Positions 1 through 7,633 of a DNA stretch of 48,050 bases are shown one piece after another. The stretch covers positions 1 to 48,050 of the forward strand of contig JAYYZW010000116.1 of the NCBI GenBank assembly GCA_036339995.1. Direction: 5' to 3'. The position numbers and the translations under genes are program-made. Each line of letters begins with the position of its first letter. Position 1 is the first letter of the stretch. The stretch comes from JAYYZW01 sp036339995. Its GTDB lineage: Bacteria > Pseudomonadota > Gammaproteobacteria > Ga0077536. A model generated the notes under the pieces. It had not been told where the DNA came from. It made no database searches and saw nothing but the letters and a program-made list of their open reading frames with translations.

Positions 1-1203
1 GAACCAGCTGATCCCGAACATCCGCCAGACCTGCGCGAAAATCGGGATCAGCGTCCACCACGCCAGCGAGGTCGCGGCGCCCGCGTAGTTCGCGTTCACG
101 ATCGAGCCCTCCGGGAGGTATTGCGTGACGGCGAGGTAAGCGCCGTCGTTGACGCGCCCGTCGTAGTTCAACAACTGGGTCAGGGTGATCCTAAAGCCAC
201 CGTTCATGGGGCCGACCGCACAGTTAAAGGGATGGAAACTCCAGCTTGTGGCGCCCTCAAAGTCGAGCTCGATGTGGCCGTCCTTGGTGATGGTCATCTC
301 GTTCGGTACCAGGTCGATGAAATCGCCCTTCGCCAGGGGATGGGTAAAAGGCAAGTGCGAGCGCCGGTGTACCGGCATGGTCATCCCGCGATACGTTCCC
401 GGCACCATCGTCGTTTTAACGCGCTTGATGAAATTCCGGCGACCGTCCGCGATGAGTTCTTTGGTGCCCTGCTTGTAATAGTCGATCCCGAACTGCCCGA
501 TGATCTTGCCGAGCGCCTCGCGGATCATGAGGCAGCCGGAGAGCTTGGCCTTGTCGTCTAGCCGCCACCAATTCGAATTGCGCAGGCCCATCTTCAGGCG
601 CATGAAATAGTCTTTCCTGAAATGGTCGTTCTCGCCGACCTTCTCTGCGCTGATGTGCAGGCCCTCGCCGAACCGATCGGGCGAGAACACGGTCATGCCG
701 GGGCCTTCGTAGGTGCCCGATTCGAGCTCGTGCGATACCGATCCGATCCACGCGATGTGTTCGCCTTCGTGATAGACAGGGATGCAGGTCATGACGTCCG
801 GGGTGTGCACGCCGCCCGCCCATGATTCATTGTTCTCGAATATATCGCCGGGCCGGATACAGGGGTCGTCCTCGTAGTCGTTGCGGATCATGAACTTGAT
901 GAATTCAGACAGGGTGTGAACGTGCACCATGATGCCGGTCGAAAGTGCGATAGCATCGCCTTCGGGCGTATACAGGCCGATAACGAACTCCTCAAAGTCG
1001 CGAATGGCCGGCGAGGAAGCGATGTACTTCATCGTTTCGCGCACCGATATGATCGTCGAGAGGAGGCGCGAATGAAACGCCTCGAACTGGAGCGGATCCT
1101 TGTCGTGTACTGCGAGTTTTTTTAGACCCTGGTAATGACCGGTTTGCTCGTACAGCTTTTCGGATAGGTCCAGGCGTTCCAGTAAGGTCATGTTCTTGGT
1201 CAT
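1..1203 (-). CDS. Acetone-carboxylase-like alpha subunit (hydantoinase B/oxoprolinase family), 3' end outside window
   Basis: Seen: an open frame of 401 codons from ATG at 1203 running off the left edge. A good ribosome site (aaggaactcc) lies just upstream of the ATG. The protein carries GDAIALSTGIMVHVHT (about residues 81-96) followed by a HyuB-type core, and its layout follows what I recall of the acetone carboxylase alpha subunit AcxB (GHYQGLKKL near the start, then RETMKYIASSP). Family knowledge: HyuA/HyuB-type ATP-dependent carboxylases activate ketones and CO2 or hydrolyse cyclic amides; AcxB is about 770 residues, so roughly half is present. It starts 35 bases after the HyuA-like gene and is surely co-transcribed. 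Inference: catalytic subunit of a cytoplasmic ketone carboxylase. Alternatives are acetophenone carboxylase or a hydantoinase/oxoprolinase. A small gamma subunit (AcxC) would be expected further left and is not visible. Confidence 0.85.
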   Translation of the reverse strand, partial: MTKNMTLLERLDLSEKLYEQTGHYQGLKKLAVHDKDPLQFEAFHSRLLSTIISVRETMKYIASSPAIRDFEEFVIGLYTPEGDAIALSTGIMVHVHTLSEFIKFMIRNDYEDDPCIRPGDIFENNESWAGGVHTPDVMTCIPVYHEGEHIAWIGSVSHELESGTYEGPGMTVFSPDRFGEGLHISAEKVGENDHFRKDYFMRLKMGLRNSNWWRLDDKAKLSGCLMIREALGKIIGQFGIDYYKQGTKELIADGRRNFIKRVKTTMVPGTYRGMTMPVHRRSHLPFTHPLAKGDFIDLVPNEMTITKDGHIELDFEGATSWSFHPFNCAVGPMNGGFRITLTQLLNYDGRVNDGAYLAVTQYLPEGSIVNANYAGAATSLAWWTLIPIFAQVWRMFGISWF

Positions 1204-1238
1204 AGCAGGAGTTCCTTGATCGGGTCCTTGGACCGCTT

Positions 1239-3386
1239 CTATTTCGTACCCTTGCGATAGTGAATCAGGCGCCGCTTGTCGAATGCGGCGTGATGGCCGG
1301 GCGGTATATAAAACGTCGTTGCCGGATGCTCGATAATACCGGGGCCGTTGACCACGTTGCCCGCCTTGAGCTCGTCCATTTCGTAGACGCGGAATTCGCG
1401 GCGTTTGCCCCGATAGTAAACCTTGCGCGATCCCTTTTCGGATGCCGAGGGCGGTTTTTTGCCGGACATCGTCATGACCGGAACCTTCGGCTTGGGCGTG
1501 GCGATGTCGGCCGCAAGCGCCACTTCGAGAATCTGATAGCCGGCTTCCGATTCCAGCGCCTGTTCGGGATAGATCGTGGTGTATACCGATTCGAAACGTT
1601 TCATCAACTGGTCGAGCTCAGCGGTCGACTTGAGCCGCGAATTGTCCCATAGCACTTCGAAGTCCGATAACTGGTTGGTGAAGCGGACGTACACGAAATG
1701 ATTGAGCTTGGCGTCGCTGAAGTTCCATCCATGCCCCTTGAAATCGTCCGCGGCGCGCGCCTCCAGTTGCTTCCAGGTGGCGTTGATGGACTCGATCGCC
1801 GCCTGCTTGACACCCACGATGTGATCGTCCACGCCCGGTGGGCAGCCCGCCACGATGCTCTGGTGGTAGCGGTAGCGTCGGGGCGCGCACAGCACGCCGA
1901 AGGCGGAGAAGACGGCGGCGAAGGGAAACGTGACGATATCCTTGAATTCCAGTCCATCGACGACGTCGGAAAGCCCGAGCGGTCCGCCACCGCCGTACAT
2001 CATCAGGACGTATTCGTGGATGTCGTAGCCGCGTCCGCGCAGCATGTTGACCGTGAATTCTTTCATGTAGTCGCACACCAGCAGGTGAGCGCGTTCCGCG
2101 AATTCGTAGATCTTGGTGTTGAAATGCCTGGCCATCGGCTCGAGCGCCTTGACCGCGGCATCCAGGTCCAGCGGCACGTCGCCGCCGAGAAAATTGTTCG
2201 GGTCGAGGTAGCCGAGCAGGATGTGACAGTCCGTGATGGTCGGTACGTCCCAATTGAGGCAGCGTCCGACATCGGAGCCGGCGCTTCTCGGCCCAACCGT
2301 CAACTTACCCGTCAGGGGATGGACGCCGAGTTCCGAGCCCATGCCGGCGCCGATCGACTCGCTGTGAATCATCGGGATGTTGGTGCGGAAACTGAGCAGG
2401 GTCGGTTCGCGGATGATCGGGATGATGCCGTCGCGAATGATGCCGACGTCGAAACTGGTGCCGCCGATGTCACAGCCGACGACGTTGCCCGAGCCCATGA
2501 TCTCGCCCACGTAGTGACCGCCCAGTATGCCTCCCACGGGACCCGAGACGTAGGATTCGTAGAGTCGCTTGGTGCTGATCGGAACCGTCCCACCGTGTGC
2601 GAGAAGCGTGGATACTTCCTTGTTGAACCCATGGTCGCGCGCTTTCGCCTCGACCCGCTTGAAATGGGTCCGCGCACGCTCACCCGCATAGGCCTGCGCG
2701 ACCACGCTCGACAGACGGGTGTATTCCTTGTGCGTGGGGGCGATGTCGGAAGAGAGAATGATCGGGATCTTTTTGTCGATCTTACGGATGAGTTTGGCGG
2801 CGAGTCGCTCGTGCGCCGGATTCATGTGCGAGAACAGGAACATGACGGCGATCGACTCGACGCCTTGTTCGATCAGTATCCGGGTTCTTTCTTCGACGTC
2901 GGGTTTGCGCAGCGGGATGACTTCGCCGCCGAACATGTCGAGCCGCCCCTGGATGCCGACGATACGGTTGCGCGGGATCGTCGGATCCTCATGGTGGTGC
3001 GTCACGGTGTGCAGGCGATCGGTGTACGGATAGCTGATCCAGGAGCCTTCGCCCTTTTCCATCAGCAGATAGTCTTCGAAGCCCTGGCTGACCATGAGAC
3101 CGACTTTGGCACCCGTCTTGCTGAGCAGGGTATTCAACATGATGGTACCGGCGTAGACGATGACGTCGCTCGAGCCGAGCGTCTGGTCGAGGTCGCGAGC
3201 GGCGGTGTCGGTACCGTCTCTGATCGCGCCGAGGAAGCTTTGTGATTCGTCCTGTTTGTTGGTCAGATGTTTGCCGACCAGAAACTGCCCCTCCCTATCG
3301 ACGATGACGGCGTCAGTCAGGGTGCCGCCGGCGTCCAGCGCTATCCAGTTGGTGCCTTTGCGGGCGCGTGGCCTTCTCGCAGCCAT
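1239..3386 (-). CDS. Acetone-carboxylase-like beta subunit (hydantoinase A/oxoprolinase family)
   Basis: Seen: 715 residues, matching the about 717 of acetone carboxylase beta subunit AcxA. Near the N-terminus is the ATPase-like phosphate motif ALDAGGTLTDAVIVD (about 16-30); a second one, CDIGGTSFDVGII, lies near residue 305; both belong to the ASKHA-like nucleotide fold of HyuA proteins. The C-terminal part ends in a HyuA-type domain with VVNGPGIIEHPATTFYIPPG. The start is supported by gaggagcaggaaat before the ATG. Family: this subunit binds ATP and works with the HyuB-type subunit. It lies divergent from the thiolase operon across a 408-base gap. Inference: ATP-dependent carboxylation of acetone or a larger ketone. 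Acetophenone-carboxylase-like or oxoprolinase-like activity cannot be excluded without a tree. Confidence 0.88.
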   Translation of the reverse strand: MAARRPRARKGTNWIALDAGGTLTDAVIVDREGQFLVGKHLTNKQDESQSFLGAIRDGTDTAARDLDQTLGSSDVIVYAGTIMLNTLLSKTGAKVGLMVSQGFEDYLLMEKGEGSWISYPYTDRLHTVTHHHEDPTIPRNRIVGIQGRLDMFGGEVIPLRKPDVEERTRILIEQGVESIAVMFLFSHMNPAHERLAAKLIRKIDKKIPIILSSDIAPTHKEYTRLSSVVAQAYAGERARTHFKRVEAKARDHGFNKEVSTLLAHGGTVPISTKRLYESYVSGPVGGILGGHYVGEIMGSGNVVGCDIGGTSFDVGIIRDGIIPIIREPTLLSFRTNIPMIHSESIGAGMGSELGVHPLTGKLTVGPRSAGSDVGRCLNWDVPTITDCHILLGYLDPNNFLGGDVPLDLDAAVKALEPMARHFNTKIYEFAERAHLLVCDYMKEFTVNMLRGRGYDIHEYVLMMYGGGGPLGLSDVVDGLEFKDIVTFPFAAVFSAFGVLCAPRRYRYHQSIVAGCPPGVDDHIVGVKQAAIESINATWKQLEARAADDFKGHGWNFSDAKLNHFVYVRFTNQLSDFEVLWDNSRLKSTAELDQLMKRFESVYTTIYPEQALESEAGYQILEVALAADIATPKPKVPVMTMSGKKPPSASEKGSRKVYYRGKRREFRVYEMDELKAGNVVNGPGIIEHPATTFYIPPGHHAAFDKRRLIHYRKGTK

Positions 3387-3794
3387 ATTTCCTGCTCCTC
3401 GATGGTCGTTCCGCGGAGTTGTGACCCCGCAGGGTTCTTTTTGTATTGGTTGCGGATACCCGGCGTTACCGTACGGGTGCGCAGCAGTTGCTTAGTTCAA
3501 ACGGTTCGGGCGATCGAGCTCATTCATTGTTATAGGCGCGATCGGGCGCGCTGAACACAATCTCTGCGACACGGCGTCTCTTGTCAACCATGCCGCCGTT
3601 GGCCTGGCCTGGATATCTCACGAGCCAGGCTTGGACCAGGATCCCGATTCCCGGTGAGATTTCCGGGCTTAGCAGGGGTGCAGCCGTATCCTGCCGTTCC
3701 GAGTGGCAAAGAACGTCCCAAGCCCAGTAACATAGTCGGCCCCGAAAAATCCCGCGCCTGCGGTATGCGGTGGAAAGTTGAGAGGAACAGGATC
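3387..3794. promoter_or_regulatory. Divergent intergenic region between carboxylase and thiolase operons
   Basis: This 408-base stretch separates two divergent operons and must hold both promoters. I see no convincing reading frame: an open upstream extension of the thiolase frame lacks thiolase homology. Short GC-rich palindromic pieces occur (for example around 3530-3550, cgcgatcgggcgcgc), which could be operator half-sites, but no known binding site is recognised. Confidence 0.4.
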
Positions 3795-5033
3795 ATGAGT
3801 GAAGTGTACGTGGCCGGCGTCAGCATGACGCATTTCGGTAAACACCTCGATCGCAGTCTGAAAGACCTCGCCGGCGAAGCCCTAGCCGGCGTGCTCAAGG
3901 ATGCCGGTTGCGACGTCAAGGCCCTTGAGGCGGTCTTTTTCGGCAACTGCGTTCAGGGTCACATGGAAGGCCAGGACATGGTGCGCGGCGAGATTGCGCT
4001 CCGGTCCTTCGGTATCGAGAGTATCCCGGTGGTCAACGTCGAAAATGCCTGTGCGACCGCCAGCACCGCTTTTCACATGGCCGTGAATTACGTCAAGGCC
4101 GGCGCTGCGGACATCGTGCTCGCCATCGGCGTCGAGAAGATGTTTTCCGAGGATAAGGAACTCATGTTCAGCGCCTTCGACGGCGCCTGGGACGTGAACG
4201 ACGTGGAGAACGTCAAGAACCAATTACTGCAGCTGGGCGAGGGTGTCGAGGTACCCGAAGGGTCCACTTCGCCGCGCCCGTACTCGGTATTCATGGATGT
4301 CTACGCCGGATTTTCTCGCATGCACATGCGCGAATTCGGAACGACACAGCGCCAGCTTGCTGCGATCGCCTCAAAAAACCACAACCATTCGACCATGAAT
4401 CCGCTTTCGCAATATCAAAAGGCGTTTACCGTAGACGAGATCCTGGAAGCTGCGCCCATCACCTATCCGCTGACCGTGCCGATGTGCTCCCCCGTGAGCG
4501 ACGGCGCCGCCGCCGCCATCGTCTGCAACGAGGCCGGGCTCAAGCGCGTCAGTGCGTCGGGGTCGCGCACGATGCGTGTGCTGGCGAGTGTGCTGCAAGG
4601 GGGCAGCAATCGTGCAGCGGCCGATCTCGAAAAACACGCCAGTCGGCTCGGCGCGTTCAAGGCCTACGAGCAGGCGGGTGTCGGACCCGAAGACGTCGAT
4701 GTCGCCGAGGTACACGACGCCACCGCGACCGGCGAGGTCATGGAAACCGAGGCTATCGGTCTGTGTCCCATCGGTGAAGGCGGCGTCGCGGGCGAACGCG
4801 GCGACACCAGCCTGGGCGGTCGCATCCCAGTCAACCCATCCGGCGGCCTGGAATCCAAGGGCCACCCGATCGGTGCGACGGGTCTCGGACAGATTTATGA
4901 ACTCGTGACCCACTTGCGCGGCGAAGCCGGTAAACGCCAGGTCGAGGGTGCAAAAATTGCCATTGCCCAGAACGGCGGCGGCATCTGCGGTTTCGAGGAG
5001 GCGGTTGCCTGCATCACGCTGCTCGGGCGTTGA
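3795..5033 (+). CDS. Thiolase family protein, SCP-x/lipid-transfer type acetyl-CoA acyltransferase
   Basis: Seen: 412 residues from ATG at 3795, chosen because the family begins at SEVYVAGVSMTHFGK and agaggaacaggatc lies upstream; a 47-residue upstream extension has no thiolase character. Catalytic positions are visible: nucleophile C86 in ENACATASTAF, H307 in EVHDATATGE, H357 in ESKGHPIGATG, and C398 in GGGICGFEEA. The spacing and the HDATATGE variant fit the SCP-x/type-II non-specific thiolase branch rather than classical acetoacetyl-CoA thiolase. Role: CoA-dependent cleavage or formation of a 3-ketoacyl-CoA. It heads the rightward operon beside the PPDK-like gene. Inference: cleaves the beta-keto product made by the carboxylation step. 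Some enzymes of this branch act on branched or sterol-type chains, but the substrate is unknown. Confidence 0.88.
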   Translation: MSEVYVAGVSMTHFGKHLDRSLKDLAGEALAGVLKDAGCDVKALEAVFFGNCVQGHMEGQDMVRGEIALRSFGIESIPVVNVENACATASTAFHMAVNYVKAGAADIVLAIGVEKMFSEDKELMFSAFDGAWDVNDVENVKNQLLQLGEGVEVPEGSTSPRPYSVFMDVYAGFSRMHMREFGTTQRQLAAIASKNHNHSTMNPLSQYQKAFTVDEILEAAPITYPLTVPMCSPVSDGAAAAIVCNEAGLKRVSASGSRTMRVLASVLQGGSNRAAADLEKHASRLGAFKAYEQAGVGPEDVDVAEVHDATATGEVMETEAIGLCPIGEGGVAGERGDTSLGGRIPVNPSGGLESKGHPIGATGLGQIYELVTHLRGEAGKRQVEGAKIAIAQNGGGICGFEEAVACITLLGR

Positions 5034-5046
5034 TCTGAACGGGATC

Positions 5047-5097
5047 AAGTCTTCACTTTATACATGACGTCTAACGCCATGCATAAAGTGAAGACTT
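5047..5097. repeat. Long imperfect palindrome between thiolase and PPDK-like genes
   Basis: Two 20-base arms (5047-5066 and 5078-5097) are reverse complements with one mismatch, around an 11-base loop. The flanks gggatc (left) and agacccc (right) nearly extend the pairing. No T-run follows, so it is not a standard terminator. The shape (gggg-tctaagtctt... inverted) resembles REP-type palindromes associated with Y1/RAYT transposases. Confidence 0.8.
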
Positions 5098-5120
5098 AGA
5101 CCCCATCAAACCCCGTCACC

Positions 5121-6884
5121 GTGGCACACGAGTTCGGTCAATTCATCCTGGCGATCGATGGGAGTGCGCTACCCGCGCGCGCAACGATCGGTGGTAAGGC
5201 GTGGTCTATCGCGCACATGCGGAGCCTGGACCTGCCGGTACCGCCTGCGGTGGTGATCACGACTGCGGTTTGCCACGTTTATCTCGAATCCGCGGCGCTT
5301 CCGAAAGGCTTGGAGGCAGAACTCGACGCGGCCATCGCCTGGCTCGAGTCCGCCACGGGACGGGGTTTCGGGGCGAGCGATCGGCCGCTGCTCGTGTCGG
5401 TGCGTTCGGGCGCCGCAATTTCCATGCCCGGCATGATGGATACCGTGCTGAACCTCGGCATCAACGATACCACCGAGCGCGCCCTGGCGGCGGAGTCCGG
5501 CGACGACGCCTTCGCGCGCGATACGCACCGTCGATTCCTCGAACTCTATGCGAGCATCGTGCTCAGGCTCAGGCAGACCTTGCCGGACCTCGGTGACGGC
5601 GATCCACGGGTGCTCAGGGCGGCCATCGGAAAACTCAGCGCAGGGAAGATTCCCGAGGATCCGCGCATGCAGTTAAGTGCCGCGATCAAGGCGGTCTTCG
5701 CGTCCTGGAATTCCCGGCGGGCGAAACACTATCGCAAGCATCACGGCATTGAAGACAGCCTTGGTACGGCCGTGACGGTACAGTCGATGGTGTTTGGCAA
5801 TCTCGATGTTCGTTCGGGGACCGGCGTGCTCTTCAGCCGCAATCCGTTGACGGGCGATACGGCCCCTTATGGAGAATATCTTCATTGCGCACAGGGCGAG
5901 GATGTGGTGTCGGGCAAATTTACGCCTGAACCCTTGAGCGCGCTCGCCGAAGTGCTGCCCGAAATATACGATCAACTAGTGCGTGCTGCGCGGACGCTCG
6001 AAGACGCGAACAATGACGTTCAGGACATCGAATTCACCGTGCAGCAGGGGCAATTGTTTTTATTGCAAACCCGTTCGGCCAAGCGTGCGCCGCAGGCGGC
6101 GGTTCGCTGTGCCGTTGAAATGGTGGACGAAGGGAGAATCGAGCCCGCGACGGCCTTGTCACGGGTCACCGCCGACCAGGTCCGGTCCTTACTCAAACCT
6201 CGGCTCGCGCAGCGGGCCGAGGAAGGCGCGCGCGTTCTCGCGCGAGGAGAACCGGCCTGCCAGGGTGTGGGGCGCGGCGTCGTGGTTGTCGACTCCGATG
6301 AAGCGGAAATACTGCATGCCGCAGGTAAAGATGTCGTGCTCGCTCGCGCGACGACGAGTCCGGAGGACGTTCACGGCATCATCGCGAGCCAAGCTGTGAT
6401 CACCGAGCGGGGCGGTTCCACCTCGCACGCGGCTCTCGTCAGCCGTGACCTCGGTAAACCGAGTATCGTCGGTTGCGGCGATGGATCAGTCACGGCGCTC
6501 GTCGGCGAGATGGTGACGGTCGATGCCAACGAGGGGCGGGTATTCGCCGGTGAACTCGACATGATCTCGCCCAGCGAAGCCGATGACCCGTGCTTGCGCC
6601 AATTAGCCGATTGGGCTGAACAGGCGTGTCCGCTACGCGTGTTCGACGTCAACGTTGCCGTGGAACATGAGTTGCTCGATCTGGACGGCATTGTCGGCGC
6701 GGAGGATCCGGAGAAGCTTCCGGGCTTGTTGAACGGTTGCCGTGCCGTGCGGGGTGGCGCCATCGAGACCGACGCGGGCGTTAAGGCGGCGCTGTCGTGC
6801 GGCGTCGAGTCGATCCATGCACGGCATCCGCTGGTGGTGATGCTCGCCGCTATCCATGCCCGAGCCGGTAGCGTGGACGACTGA
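5121..6884 (+). CDS. Pyruvate phosphate dikinase-like protein lacking the PEP/pyruvate domain
   Basis: Seen: 587 residues from a GTG. The N-terminal two thirds are very PPDK-like: GGKAWSIAHMRSLDLPVPP (about 24-42), VSVRSGAAISMPGMMDTVLN (nucleotide domain), GTGVLFSRNPLTG and DIEFTVQQGQLFLLQTRSAK. The swivelling phosphohistidine motif ERGGSTSHAALVSR is intact, with His at about residue 436. The C-terminal barrel that binds PEP/pyruvate in the usual about 880-residue enzyme is absent; about 100 residues of unrecognised sequence follow the His domain. Family: PPDK transfers phosphate from ATP to His and then to pyruvate. Inference: this protein can probably phosphorylate itself but passes the phosphoryl group to a different acceptor or partner, as in other split systems (for example phenylphosphate synthase). 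It lies between a thiolase and a biotin carrier gene. Confidence 0.8.
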   Translation: MAHEFGQFILAIDGSALPARATIGGKAWSIAHMRSLDLPVPPAVVITTAVCHVYLESAALPKGLEAELDAAIAWLESATGRGFGASDRPLLVSVRSGAAISMPGMMDTVLNLGINDTTERALAAESGDDAFARDTHRRFLELYASIVLRLRQTLPDLGDGDPRVLRAAIGKLSAGKIPEDPRMQLSAAIKAVFASWNSRRAKHYRKHHGIEDSLGTAVTVQSMVFGNLDVRSGTGVLFSRNPLTGDTAPYGEYLHCAQGEDVVSGKFTPEPLSALAEVLPEIYDQLVRAARTLEDANNDVQDIEFTVQQGQLFLLQTRSAKRAPQAAVRCAVEMVDEGRIEPATALSRVTADQVRSLLKPRLAQRAEEGARVLARGEPACQGVGRGVVVVDSDEAEILHAAGKDVVLARATTSPEDVHGIIASQAVITERGGSTSHAALVSRDLGKPSIVGCGDGSVTALVGEMVTVDANEGRVFAGELDMISPSEADDPCLRQLADWAEQACPLRVFDVNVAVEHELLDLDGIVGAEDPEKLPGLLNGCRAVRGGAIETDAGVKAALSCGVESIHARHPLVVMLAAIHARAGSVDD

Positions 6885-6914
6885 ATCAAGAACCTGCAAT
6901 CGAGGAAATCGACC

Positions 6915-7376
6915 ATGACCAAGCCGAGCGCCGAGGACATCGAGAACCTCGTCGAATTTTTCAATCAATCCGACTGGGAGGAAATGCACCTCAAGATCGA
7001 GGGCCTGGAACTCTTTCTGTCCAACGACCCTGCGGCCAGAGGTCCGCGTACCGTAGCCTCGATGACAGCCGTGTCTTCGGGTGCTACGCCCCATGAGCCC
7101 GAAGCGCCGGCTCCAGTGGTGATTCCTGAGGGCATGGCAGTCGTGCGCGCGCCTAATTTGGGGACCTTTTTTCGCGCACCTAAGCCCGGCTCACCGCCTT
7201 ACGTCGAAATCGGGCAGGCAATCGACGAGGACACTGAGATCTGCCTCATCGAGATCATGAAACTATTCACCCCGATCAAGGCCGGCATTGCGGGCGTGGT
7301 GCACGAGATCTGTGTCAACGATGCGGAGATGGTGGAATTCGATCAACCCCTGGTCATCATCGATCCGAGCGCCTAA
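6915..7376 (+). CDS. Biotin carboxyl carrier protein
   Basis: Seen: 153 residues. The N-terminal helical stretch (about 5-40, ENLVEFFNQSDWEEMHLKIE) resembles AccB N-termini, followed by a Pro/Ala linker (about 55-75) and a biotinyl domain at about 78-153. The biotin site reads EIMKLF with Lys at residue 116; Met before Lys is conserved and the residue two before Lys is Ile, as in several non-FabE-type carriers. Role: carries carboxybiotin between a biotin carboxylase and a carboxyltransferase in the cytoplasm; needs BirA for loading. It starts 30 bases after the PPDK-like gene and precedes the carboxylase remnant and transferase, so all belong to one operon. It is probably not the fatty-acid AccB, given the context. 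Confidence 0.88.
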   Translation: MTKPSAEDIENLVEFFNQSDWEEMHLKIEGLELFLSNDPAARGPRTVASMTAVSSGATPHEPEAPAPVVIPEGMAVVRAPNLGTFFRAPKPGSPPYVEIGQAIDEDTEICLIEIMKLFTPIKAGIAGVVHEICVNDAEMVEFDQPLVIIDPSA

Positions 7377-7411
7377 CAGACTGGTGAGAAATTTCGTTTT
7401 TCGCCAGCCTG
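7377..7411. repeat. Short inverted repeat resembling the ends of the 39355-39520 element
   Basis: The 35 bases between the biotin carrier stop and the carboxylase remnant form a hairpin (cagactggtgagaaa paired with tttttcgccagcctg). Both arms look like the terminal repeat (caggctggtgaaaaa) of the small element at 39355-39520, so this could be a relic of it; a weak intra-operon attenuator is also possible. Confidence 0.5.
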
Positions 7412-7441
7412 CAAACGGCTCCATCAGGTAATCTCGGAATA

Positions 7442-7633
7442 ATGGCCGTCAAGCGCGCTTTAGTAGCCAATCGCGGTGAGATCGCGGTACGGGTGATCCG
7501 GGCCGCGCGGGCGCTCGGCATCGCCGCCCACCTCGATTTCGAAGTCAATACCATTCATACCCGCTGGCTCGAACACACCTATTTGGCAGAATTCGAGATG
7601 AACGAGGGAGAAACCGTCGATGGCTCACATTAA
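7442..7633 (+). pseudogene. Biotin carboxylase with a large internal in-frame deletion
   Basis: Seen: 63 residues. Residues 1-29 (MAVKRALVANRGEIAVRVIR and the following ARALGIAA) are a textbook biotin carboxylase N-terminus. From residue 30 the sequence jumps to what looks like the extreme C-terminus of such an enzyme (FEVNTIHTRWLEHTYLAEF). Roughly 400 residues, including the whole ATP-grasp active site, are missing, yet the frame is preserved up to the 14-base overlap with the next gene. The remnant cannot be a working carboxylase. Inference: a deletion in an original carrier-carboxylase-transferase operon, leaving translational coupling to the transferase intact. An assembly error is the main alternative. 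Confidence 0.8.

Noticed and set aside
1698..3245. A 515-codon open frame on the plus strand opposite the HyuA-like gene
   Set aside because: It mirrors the codon bias of the real gene; composition is Arg/Asp/His-rich without any family motif, and the minus-strand protein is a clear HyuA.
3654..3794. N-terminal extension of the first thiolase
   Set aside because: No thiolase similarity and the internal ATG at 3795 has a ribosome site and the family N-terminus.
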